Numbered from the stretch's first letter, positions 1 to 5,656 are shown. The stretch is 8,065 nucleotides of DNA from Campylobacterota bacterium (GCA_003561815.1 PWVP01000214.1:1-8065), one strand, 5' to 3'. Notes: generated by a model from the sequence alone, not told the origin. Translations and numbers: made by a program.

Positions 1-469
1 AGACCTTTTCGCTAAGCAAATAGTCTCGTGATGTTCCGGTTGTCTGGGTCCAGTAAGCATCGGTGACGGCGTAATGAAATGCGTCTTCAGAACCCCACAC
101 GGGGTCGATGGAGGTTAGCTCGTCTTTCGTCGGCAAGCGCCAGTCTCCATAGCCGCCAAGAAATAGGCTGCCACAGTACGATACGGCCCGGTGCCATGGT
201 ATATACTCTTCAAGCGCCCCTTCGCTGTCTTGCCACATGAGCCCCTGATGGTGGTCGGTGACAATCTCCGTGTGGTGGTTGCGTGTAAATCCTGAACCGC
301 CGCCGGTATGCCCCGATTCTGGCGCGATGGGGGTCAGAAGCTTCTCGAACAACTCCAGATCGTTTCCGCCGACAGCCCTGGTTTGTCCGTTACCCAGAGC
401 AACTTCATCGGGATAAAGTGCGGTTTGTGCCATCAAGACTTGCGGGCCGTCATAGATGCTCGCCTCTAT
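1..469 (-). pseudogene. Downstream part of interrupted FecR-DUF1566 lipoprotein gene (incomplete at window edge)
   Basis: Read on the minus strand directly after the TAG at 470-472, the same frame as the lipoprotein stays open for 156 codons to the window edge. The first 30 or so residues (IEASIYDGPQVLMAQ, then DEVALGNGQ) look like the last strands of a FecR domain. From about residue 67 after the stop the frame carries a DUF1566 (Lcl C-terminal) signature: TDHHQGLMWQDS, a W..A..YC segment and LGGYGDWRLPTKDEL. DUF1566 domains usually sit in secreted or surface proteins. The only in-frame restart nearby is ATG at 433, with no ribosome binding site, so separate translation is unlikely. I infer the 3' half of one gene split by a nonsense change. 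The 3' end lies outside the window. Confidence 0.8.
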
Positions 470-1012
470 CTAGCCCTCTTGTAGCCAGACAAAGGGTTCG
501 CTTGCGTTTGTCGCACAACCGCCGACATTGGCTATATAGCTGGTGCCACGGATACCGATTGCGCAAGTTTGGTTGCTGCCGCTAAGCTCAGTGTTGCCAG
601 GCACCTTTGTGTCGATCCATGCCTGCCCTTTTTTTAGCAGGGAGACAAACCAGCCGTCAGTCGAGTGGACCCCTCTTGATGAGGTGGTTCTTGATGAGGG
701 TTGGTGCTCTTTGATCGCAAACTCTGTTGCCTCGGCGAGCCTAACCGTCACATCATTACCCATATGGATGGTTGCATGTGAGTCCATTTTAGTCACGATG
801 GTGTCGCCGGTTCTGACCTCGGCATAATCAGAGACACTGATGGTCTGCCCTGATCGAATAATCTCAACAGAACCTTGATGATTTTTGACATGATTGGTCG
901 GCAGGGAAGATCCGCTTCCGCCACCACCGCCACCGCTACTACCACCACCACAGCCAACTAGGGCCATCGACAGCATCAAGGCCAGAGGCCACCATTTGAG
1001 ACTTTTTATCAT
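470..1012 (-). CDS. FecR-domain lipoprotein, N-terminal part ending at a probable premature TAG
   Basis: This is a 180-residue product. It begins with a lipoprotein signal peptide: positive MIKSLK, a hydrophobic stretch and the lipobox LVGC with the lipidated cysteine at residue 21. A Gly/Ser-rich tether follows (about 22-36). From about 44 comes a FecR-type beta domain: QGSVEIIRSGQ, RTGDTIVT, ATIHMGNDVTVRL, then GIRGTSYIA near residue 152, a motif typical of FecR domains in exported proteins. The frame stops inside this domain, after WLQEG, and continues beyond the TAG into more FecR and DUF1566 sequence, so this is best read as a truncated gene. The ATG start is preceded by AGGAGAAAG. It overlaps the stop of the upstream XRE gene by 4 bases (ATGA), so the two are probably cotranscribed and coupled. 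If made, the short form would be an anchored fragment. Confidence 0.85.
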   Translation of the reverse strand: MIKSLKWWPLALMLSMALVGCGGGSSGGGGGGSGSSLPTNHVKNHQGSVEIIRSGQTISVSDYAEVRTGDTIVTKMDSHATIHMGNDVTVRLAEATEFAIKEHQPSSRTTSSRGVHSTDGWFVSLLKKGQAWIDTKVPGNTELSGSNQTCAIGIRGTSYIANVGGCATNASEPFVWLQEG

Positions 1013-1293
1013 TCTTTCTCCTTCTTTTCTGATGAGTCAAACAATCTACCGCCGCAATCGACCAGATCCGCAGGCTTGATGCCTAGCGTTTTGGCGATCA
1101 GGTAGATGTGGCTGAGATTGAACCGTTTGCCGTTGTGGCAGACTTCGCCGTGGGAGATGACGCTGACAGAGGCGTGGCCGATGCGGTGGGCCAGCTCCAG
1201 CTGTGAGAGGCCGCGTTTTTCGCGGTGGGCTTTTATGTTGGCGCCCACGATCGCGTGAAACCGATACAGCTCATTCTCGTGGTGCGTACTCAA
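1009..1293 (-). CDS. XRE-family helix-turn-helix transcriptional regulator
   Basis: The 94-residue protein has one HTH_3 (Cro/C1-type) domain at about residues 17-77: VGANIKAHREKRGLSQLELA is the classic helix 1-2 with SQ at 30-31, and ISHGE is followed by YLIAKTLGIKPADLV, the usual final helices. The lysine- and glutamate-rich tail is short and there is no ligand domain. It is likely a DNA-binding repressor, possibly acting on its own operon. Its TGA overlaps the ATG of the FecR lipoprotein gene. The start is uncertain: no in-frame ATG exists before the upstream stop at 1321-1323, so TTG at 1293 is the best candidate, with only a weak AGGG-type site about 8 bases upstream. A better ribosome binding site serves an out-of-frame ATG at 1310. 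Confidence 0.88.
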   Translation of the reverse strand: MSTHHENELYRFHAIVGANIKAHREKRGLSQLELAHRIGHASVSVISHGEVCHNGKRFNLSHIYLIAKTLGIKPADLVDCGGRLFDSSEKKEKE

Positions 1294-1310
1294 CCGCCCA
1301 ACCCTATCAT
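1290..1310 (-). other. Six-codon leader ORF overlapping the TTG start of the XRE gene
   Basis: On the minus strand GGAG (1316-1319) lies 5 bases before ATG at 1308-1310. That ATG opens a six-codon frame (MIGLGG) whose TGA at 1290-1292 overlaps the TTG start of the XRE gene (sequence TTGA). This arrangement is typical of termination-reinitiation coupling. It could also arise by chance, or mark a one-base frameshift that separated the regulator from its original ATG. The predicted transcription start near 1317 would cut into the GGAG, which argues for caution. Confidence 0.35.
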
Positions 1311-1320
1311 TTAAACTCCG

Positions 1321-1338
1321 CTAACTATAATCAGTTAG
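1321..1338. repeat. Inverted repeat CTAACT-N6-AGTTAG over the -10 box
   Basis: Perfect 6-base arms at 1321-1326 and 1333-1338 enclose a 6-base spacer and cover the candidate -10 box of the XRE promoter. Size and placement fit an operator for a dimeric Cro/C1-type protein. No regulator can be assigned from the sequence alone, but the XRE product itself is the obvious candidate. Confidence 0.4.
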
Positions 1339-1352
1339 TCAGCTTCCCTCAA
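1324..1352 (-). promoter_or_regulatory. Candidate sigma70 promoter of the XRE-lipoprotein operon
   Basis: On the minus strand TTGAGG (1347-1352, -35) and TATAGT (1324-1329, -10) are separated by exactly 17 bases. The predicted start, near 1317, is just upstream of the short leader ORF and the XRE gene. Two inverted repeats overlap these boxes, which suggests repression at this site. Confidence 0.5.
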
Positions 1353-1368
1353 CTTGCTATGGCAAGTT
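1351..1368. repeat. Inverted repeat AACTTGC-N4-GCAAGTT next to the -35 box
   Basis: Perfect 7-base arms at 1351-1357 and 1362-1368 flank the loop TATG. The repeat begins inside the candidate -35 box. It could be a second operator half or a small hairpin. Its arm sequence differs from the CTAACT repeat, so two different proteins may bind here. Confidence 0.4.
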
Positions 1369-1523
1369 ATGACGACTAGAAAACCATTTCATTCACAATA
1401 AGCCCAAAATGGAAGCTCAAGGGTACATATTGGCCATCATGATCCGCTCCTTTTGTGGACTGTGCGGAAAGTATGGCAGATATTATGGAAGTGATTGGTT
1501 CTATATATGATGGGGATCGATAA

Positions 1524-1557
1524 AGGATCGCCGGCTAAGGTGCCGGCGATGGCGGGG
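1524..1557 (-). terminator. Terminator-like hairpin after the 718-residue regulator gene
   Basis: Eight bases beyond the TAG stop (1558-1560) the minus-strand transcript forms a perfect 9-base-pair, GC-rich stem, ATCGCCGGC (1542-1550) with GCCGGCGAT (1527-1535), and a 6-base loop. It is followed by CCTTTATC, a poor uridine tract, so termination may be partial or Rho-assisted. Confidence 0.55.
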
Positions 1558-3714
1558 CTAGTGGTGGTGAGCGTCTATAAAACGGCAGCCCTCTTTGAGC
1601 CGGGAGATATGCAGCGACCGAAATTGCTGCATCGCCTTTAGGCTCTCCGGTTCGCTCAAAAGGCCCTCGATCTGCGGATCGTCACAGAGTGTGCGGCCTA
1701 GCTCCTTTCGGATCTGGCGGCTGATGTGTACAGCCACGGTCAGCCTCTCGCACTCTATGTTGATCCCGATGCGTCCACTGGAGGGGTGGTGGGATTCCTG
1801 GATGATCACATCCAGCGTGCCAAACTCATCCAGCGCCCGTTCAAAGGCGCGACCCAGTTCGGCGCTATAGCGCGCCTGAGCTGCCTGAATATCCAGTTTT
1901 TCCAGTCCGCTTAGCTCCTCTTGCGGCGTTTTTATCTCCAGATAGCTGAGGCGAACGCAGGGCTCCTGACTGAGCCCTATGCGATCGCCCGGTTCTATCG
2001 GGTTGGAAGCGGTGTTAAAGTGGCTGCGCCTTTGCATCGCTACGGCCTGTGTGATGCGCCGCTCGTTTTCATCCAGCAGCGAGAGTGCTGCGCGGTGGGC
2101 TTGGGCCTCTTCCAAGTGTTCGTGCGCCCTATCACCCACGATCTGCTCGCTGCGCAATCGGTAGAGCGCGGCCTGTAAAAGCACCTCTTTGACCAAAAGC
2201 GTCTCGAAAATCTTCTCCGGTGTGGCATCTAGCACCGGCGCGTAGAGGGTGTGGACAAACCGCGCGGCGTTATGCAGGCGCAGGGGGTCGATCACGATAG
2301 CGTGACCGGTGGGCTTGGCTTCCGGCCACCGTGTGGAGGGCTCCAGCCAGAGGTCATCTTGGTACTCATCTAGATCCACCAGCCCCGAAAACCCCTGCGC
2401 CAGCGGCACACCTACGATCGTTTTATCGATGAGATAGATCGGCAGCTGGTCCAGAACGGCCCCTAGCGCACCGCTTCGCGCGACGATTTCACGGTAGAGC
2501 GCGTCGGCCCTCTCGTAGCGTTTGGCCCAGCCTAGCGGCCAGCGCTCTTGGGCCATTTCGTGCCACGGGATTTTGCGCAGGTAGGGCAGGCTGAGGTAGA
2601 GTTCGCCATCCCAAAGTGGGGGGGCGTATCGGCCTAGGGTTTTTCGTTTGAGCTCTTGGAGGTCTGCTTCGATTTGGTCGATGATATACTCCTGATCCAT
2701 CGGGCAGAGCTCGGGCATGTTGTTTCGTACATCCCATAGCGGCATCATGGCGTTGGCAAACTCTCCTTGTGCGTACGAACCATCTCGCAGCTCCTTTTGC
2801 TCAGGCAGGTAGTGGGGGTTTTGACGAAAAAACGGCCCCATCTTGCCAAAGAGCGCGAACACGATCGGCGTGCCACCACCGGCCAGATGGCTCTGGGTGT
2901 GACCGTGGCGCTTTTGTGTCAGCTCCAGTAGCGGCTCGTGTATCTCAAAGCGCCGATCGGTCAGCGTGATGCTCTCTGGCACGATCTGGGCCAGATCGAC
3001 CTCGCGCAGATACCAAAACGGCTCACCCGCATCCTGACTCCGCGCCTCCATCAGATCTAAAAAGCTGCGAAAGTGCGAATCATAGTGATAGGGCTCCGAC
3101 TCGGAGATGTGGTGCGCCTCGTCGCCATCGCGAAAAAGCGGATAAGCCGGATTGCGCAGCAGCAGGTAGGTGTGTCCGTCGAAGTGGCGCACACCCCACA
3201 CCTCAGCATCAAAGGTCTCGGTTTTCGCCTCGTCCCAGGAGTGAAGCGTCAGGGTGAGGATGCGGTGCTTTTCTAGGGCCTGTGTGATCTCGTAGGGCAG
3301 GGGCTCTGGCTGCGCGGTGGCTAGTCGCTGCGGGCTGGGGGTGTTTAGCCCCATAGCGCTTTTAAACGCTTCGCGGATGGTCTTATCCAGATCGGCCCGG
3401 CGGCTCTTTTTGCCTTTGAGGTCCTGTGCATCCAGTGTGGCCTGATGCTCCCAGATGATGCAGGCGACCATCTCTAGCTGATGAGCGCTGATCGCTTTTA
3501 GCTTCGAGCCAAACTCACCGCCAAGCGAGCAGGCTCCCTGCGGGCGCTCCTCGCAGGTTAGGTGCGCGGTGCAGAAAAGCTTGATAATCCGCTGCGCGGT
3601 TCTTTCGGTGATGCCCAGCTGATCGGCCAGATCGGCTTTAGCGAGCTGGCTGGTGGCGGTGAGTATTTTTAGTGCTTCTAGGATGGTGTTTTTGCCGGTG
3701 TTTGAACCTGCCAT
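1558..3714 (-). CDS. Large HTH-WYL-like protein with a long unrecognised C-terminal region
   Basis: The product is 718 residues. The N-terminus (about 10-50) is a winged-helix/HTH_11-type domain: a leucine-rich first helix, then LADQLGITERTAQRIIKLF at 29-47. Residues 75-120 look like the helical linker of WYL regulators. Residues about 141-210 resemble a WYL domain, with alternating beta strands (ILTLTLHSW, AEVWGVRHF) and a GHTYLL segment in place of the usual WYL core. Ordinary WYL regulators have about 300-350 residues, so roughly 450-500 residues are extra. I do not recognise that part; it includes charged helices around 550-600 and no obvious enzyme motif. The ATG is preceded by AAGGAG at good spacing. 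WYL proteins often control defence and DNA-damage genes by sensing nucleic acid or nucleotides, so a ligand-responsive regulator is likely. The role of the C-terminal part is unknown. Confidence 0.75.
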   Translation of the reverse strand: MAGSNTGKNTILEALKILTATSQLAKADLADQLGITERTAQRIIKLFCTAHLTCEERPQGACSLGGEFGSKLKAISAHQLEMVACIIWEHQATLDAQDLKGKKSRRADLDKTIREAFKSAMGLNTPSPQRLATAQPEPLPYEITQALEKHRILTLTLHSWDEAKTETFDAEVWGVRHFDGHTYLLLRNPAYPLFRDGDEAHHISESEPYHYDSHFRSFLDLMEARSQDAGEPFWYLREVDLAQIVPESITLTDRRFEIHEPLLELTQKRHGHTQSHLAGGGTPIVFALFGKMGPFFRQNPHYLPEQKELRDGSYAQGEFANAMMPLWDVRNNMPELCPMDQEYIIDQIEADLQELKRKTLGRYAPPLWDGELYLSLPYLRKIPWHEMAQERWPLGWAKRYERADALYREIVARSGALGAVLDQLPIYLIDKTIVGVPLAQGFSGLVDLDEYQDDLWLEPSTRWPEAKPTGHAIVIDPLRLHNAARFVHTLYAPVLDATPEKIFETLLVKEVLLQAALYRLRSEQIVGDRAHEHLEEAQAHRAALSLLDENERRITQAVAMQRRSHFNTASNPIEPGDRIGLSQEPCVRLSYLEIKTPQEELSGLEKLDIQAAQARYSAELGRAFERALDEFGTLDVIIQESHHPSSGRIGINIECERLTVAVHISRQIRKELGRTLCDDPQIEGLLSEPESLKAMQQFRSLHISRLKEGCRFIDAHHH

Positions 3715-3737
3715 TAGGGTCTCCTTCTGTTTGTGAC

Positions 3738-3743
3738 ATGATA
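3738..3743 (-). promoter_or_regulatory. Candidate -10 box (TATCAT) of the WYL-like gene
   Basis: On the minus strand TATCAT lies about 24 bases before the ATG of the 718-residue gene, with AAGGAG between them. No good -35 box is found 17 bases upstream. That space is filled by a bulged inverted repeat carrying the ATATGGAAGT motif, which suggests activator or repressor control. Confidence 0.3.
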
Positions 3744-3770
3744 GGCTCCGATATGGAAGTATCTGGAGCC
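3744..3770. repeat. Bulged inverted repeat containing the ATATGGAAGT motif
   Basis: GGCTCC plus GATA (3744-3753) pairs with TATC and GGAGCC (3760-3763 and 3765-3770) around the six-base loop TGGAAG, with one unpaired T at 3764. It spans the region between the candidate -35 and -10 of the 718-residue regulator gene, so it is a plausible operator. One of the recurring ATATGGAAGT copies (3751-3760) forms its centre. Confidence 0.45.
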
Positions 3771-3936
3771 GACTATTGATTTTAAAGGCCGTGATCGATC
3801 GATGGCAGAATCATACACTACGATATGGAAGTAAACTTAAGCGGGGTGTGCAAAGCCTTATAGATAAAGGCTTTATCGGGTATTTAGAGAGCTGTTAGAA
3901 ATCAATATGGAAGCTAAAGATCGCCTTTTAGGCCAT

Positions 3937-4761
3937 CTATCGGGAGATCTTTTCCGCCCACAGCTCCAGCGTCCGATCGGGGATAAAGTAGCCTTCACGC
4001 TCTTTGTCGATCAGCTCTCTTTTAAGCAGGGCATCGATGGCGGATTGTAGGGTCTGCTTTTTGATGTGGTGCTGTGCGAGCAGGGCGGCGCTAAAGAGGC
4101 CGCTTCGGTGTTTGGCGATGAGTTTGAGGGCGAGTTTCTGGCTGTTGGTCAGGGTGTCAAACAGGAGGCGATAGCTGGTGTCTTTGGCTATCAAGATCTC
4201 CTCTATCACGCTATCGACATCATCCTGAGTGATGGCCTCTGGCTGGCGGATGTAGAGTCCATGCAGAATCCGCTGCATCATCTTGGTTTCGCCATCGCTT
4301 CTTTCGTACAGGTAGGCGCAGACCGGCTCTGTGATAGGCAGGTGTTTTTGGCTATAGGTATAGACATCTTCCAAGGCAAGCGGGGCGAGCGAATGGTGGG
4401 TTGCCATCTCATAAAGAGGGGCCTGATACTCAAAAAGCGAGGTCAGAAGATGGCGTTTGGAGCCTAGGAAGAAGTAGGAGGTGTTTCCTCTAGCCTGAAT
4501 ATGCTTGCGCAAAAACGCATCCAGGCGCAGATCCCCTAGCGATGCGATCTGCTGAAACTCATCGATCGCGATAATGATCCGCTCTTTTTTAGAGAGCTCA
4601 TAAATAGCGTGGAAGAAATCCTCCATCATCTCCTCAAAACTCAGCGTCGCCACCACCGGGCGGATGGTGTACTTCAGTGTGTGCGGGGCTTGATCAGCGC
4701 CATGCCCCCTCTCGCTTCTACCGCTTCCATATTTTCCTATACAATCCCCACGCTCTGTCAC
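3937..4761 (-). CDS. 5'-truncated archaeal-type AAA ATPase (ATPase_2 family), Walker A missing
   Basis: The frame encodes 274 residues. From about residue 27 it matches the second half of ATPase_2/archaeal ATPase proteins: a strand-rich lead-in (SFEEMMEDFF), Walker B RIIIAIDEFQQIA with D67 and E68, FFLGSKRHLL as the sensor-like strand, and a helical lid (ALEDVYTYSQKHLPI). A C-terminal winged helix runs from about 195, beginning LTNSQKLALKLIAKH. Family members have about 350-400 residues and a GxxxxGK(T/S) P-loop near the N-terminus. No P-loop is present here or in the other minus-strand frames just upstream. The first 20 or so residues (rich in Gly, Arg, Ser) look unrelated to the family. The GTG start lacks a clear ribosome binding site. 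I infer a remnant unable to bind ATP normally, which may or may not be translated. Confidence 0.7.
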   Translation of the reverse strand: MTERGDCIGKYGSGRSERGHGADQAPHTLKYTIRPVVATLSFEEMMEDFFHAIYELSKKERIIIAIDEFQQIASLGDLRLDAFLRKHIQARGNTSYFFLGSKRHLLTSLFEYQAPLYEMATHHSLAPLALEDVYTYSQKHLPITEPVCAYLYERSDGETKMMQRILHGLYIRQPEAITQDDVDSVIEEILIAKDTSYRLLFDTLTNSQKLALKLIAKHRSGLFSAALLAQHHIKKQTLQSAIDALLKRELIDKEREGYFIPDRTLELWAEKISR

Positions 4762-4864
4762 AGCGGACTGTCTTTACATAAAATCGACTATTATGTAGAA
4801 GATGCGTAAAGCCACGCGCCACTGGCGAAGTCTGGAACCGGTGGCGGAGAGATGGGAAAAACAG

Positions 4865-5593
4865 ATGATATTTCTTACGGGAGACTTTCACGGCGGCATC
4901 GACGGGAGCAAGCTAAACACAAAAAGCTTCCCCGAAGGCCGAACGCTGAGCAAAGATGACTTTGTGATTATCCTGGGCGACTTCGGCTTGCCGTGGTGTG
5001 AGCCGGGGCAGCGGGGCTACAAACAGGAGCAGTGGTGGCTAAACTGGCTAAACCAGCGACCCTGGACCACCCTGTTTGTCAAAGGCAATCACGAAAACTA
5101 CGACAAGCTCGCCGCACTGCCCGTCGTAGAGGCGGTGCGCAGCCAGAAGATCCGCGCACGAAAGCTGAGCGAGTCGATCTACGCACTCGAAAACGGCTTT
5201 CAGCGGATCGACGGACACGGGCTCTTTATCTTCGGCGGCGCAACCTCGATCGACATCGCCCACAGAACCGAAGGGGTGAGCTGGTGGAGAGAAGAGGTGC
5301 CATCTAAAGAGGAGATGCGCACCGCCCTAGAAAGCGCAGCAGGCCAAAAGGTGGACTACATCCTCACCCACACCACCTATGTAGCGGCCAAAGAGCACCT
5401 TCTGGCAGGCACTGGCAATGCAAAGCTCGATCAGGTGTGCGCCGTGGAGCACTATCTCGATCGCGTTAAAGAGAGTGTGCCCCATAAGCACTGGTACTGC
5501 GGCCACTTCCACCGGGACAAAAACGCTCAGGAGAGTGTGACCTGCCTTTATAATCGGGTGCTGCCTTTAGGGGGTGTGCTGCCTGAGCTGTAA
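4865..5593 (+). CDS. Calcineurin-like metallophosphoesterase
   Basis: The 242-residue protein has all the metallophosphatase metal-ligand motifs: TGDFHGG (D7, H9), ILGDFGLPW (D39), VKGNHENYD (N75, H76), ILTHT (H169) and CGHFH (H214, H216). Spacing and surrounding words (WWLNWLNQRPWTTLF, FIFGGATS, WWREEVPSKEEM) fit a subfamily of stand-alone cytoplasmic phosphoesterases found in bacteria and phages. It should hydrolyse a phosphomono- or diester with two metal ions; the substrate cannot be told. I chose ATG 4865 because homologues begin right before the TGDxHG motif. The frame also opens at ATG 4802, adding 21 residues with no family signature. GGAGAG lies 13 bases upstream of 4865, a rather long spacing. 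The gene is divergent from the ATPase remnant and followed by a toxin-antitoxin pair. Confidence 0.9.
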   Translation: MIFLTGDFHGGIDGSKLNTKSFPEGRTLSKDDFVIILGDFGLPWCEPGQRGYKQEQWWLNWLNQRPWTTLFVKGNHENYDKLAALPVVEAVRSQKIRARKLSESIYALENGFQRIDGHGLFIFGGATSIDIAHRTEGVSWWREEVPSKEEMRTALESAAGQKVDYILTHTTYVAAKEHLLAGTGNAKLDQVCAVEHYLDRVKESVPHKHWYCGHFHRDKNAQESVTCLYNRVLPLGGVLPEL

Positions 5594-5615
5594 GATGCGC
5601 ACACCTAGCGCCATC
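5594..5615 (+). terminator. Hairpin directly after the metallophosphoesterase stop
   Basis: GATGCGC (5594-5600) pairs with GCGCCATC (5608-5615) with one bulged C at 5611 and a 7-base loop, starting right after the TAA. No uridine run follows; instead TATGCTAAAAT, a promoter element, comes next. It may separate the phosphoesterase transcript from the toxin-antitoxin operon. Confidence 0.35.
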
Positions 5616-5617
5616 TA

Positions 5618-5626
5618 TGCTAAAAT
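5618..5626 (+). promoter_or_regulatory. Extended -10 promoter (TGcTAAAAT) of the phd/parE-type module
   Basis: TGCTAAAAT at 5618-5626 is an extended -10 element about 30 bases upstream of the GTG start. No clear -35 is present, as is common when the TGn extension is used. It is overlapped by an inverted repeat, as expected for an autoregulated toxin-antitoxin operon. Confidence 0.5.
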
Positions 5627-5640
5627 GAACGAATCATTCG
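5624..5640. repeat. Overlapping inverted repeats, candidate toxin-antitoxin operator
   Basis: CGAAT-C-ATTCG (5630-5640) is a perfect palindrome around one base. AATGA-N5-TCATT (5624-5628 and 5634-5638) overlaps both it and the -10 box. Phd/YefM antitoxins normally bind such palindromes in their own promoter, so autorepression here is likely. Confidence 0.45.
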
Positions 5641-5656
5641 ATCCGAAAGGAGAGTC

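Larger units (their letters stand above)
3715..3936. other. Intergenic region with three ATATGGAAGY copies
   Basis: This 222-base AT-richer gap between the 718-residue gene and the ATPase remnant has no convincing gene. It holds three same-strand copies of ATATGGAAGY at 3751-3760, 3823-3832 and 3905-3914. A hairpin AAAGCCTT-N7-AAGGCTTT (3852-3874) overlaps a second repeat, GATAAA-N3-TTTATC (3863-3877). A weak GCCT-TTT-AGGC stem lies at 3923-3933, just past the end of the ATPase gene. A GATCGATCGAT run is at 3793-3803. Confidence 0.5.

Noticed and set aside
470..472. TAG read as pyrrolysine or a reassigned codon
   Set aside because: Several other genes here (718-residue gene, ATPase remnant, first antitoxin, yoeB) end naturally in TAG at the expected length, and nothing in the window supports a recoding system.
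1417..1440. Minus-strand AAAGGAG followed by ATGATG, giving a seven-codon ORF
   Set aside because: The ribosome binding site is good, but the ORF is tiny, has no recognisable product and lies upstream of the likely promoter of the XRE gene. It might be a relic; nothing else supports it.
1921..2178. Plus-strand open frames inside the 718-residue gene
   Set aside because: Short, overlapping and antisense to a long continuous frame with a clear start; shadows from codon bias.
3751..3914. CRISPR-like array formed by the ATATGGAAGY copies
   Set aside because: The repeats are only about 10 bases, spacing is uneven (72 and 82 bases) and no cas gene is present.
4066..4467. Plus-strand open frame of 133 codons opposite the ATPase remnant
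   Set aside because: It is antisense to recognisable ATPase_2 sequence, with no ribosome binding site or domain of its own.
3904..4733. Complete transposon with terminal inverted repeats
   Set aside because: Inverted 11-base copies exist, but there is no transposase and no target-site duplication; kept only as a finding to test.
4802..4864. Longer start for the metallophosphoesterase at ATG 4802
   Set aside because: The extra 21 residues lack family similarity, and the family normally begins directly before the TGDxHG motif, at ATG 4865.
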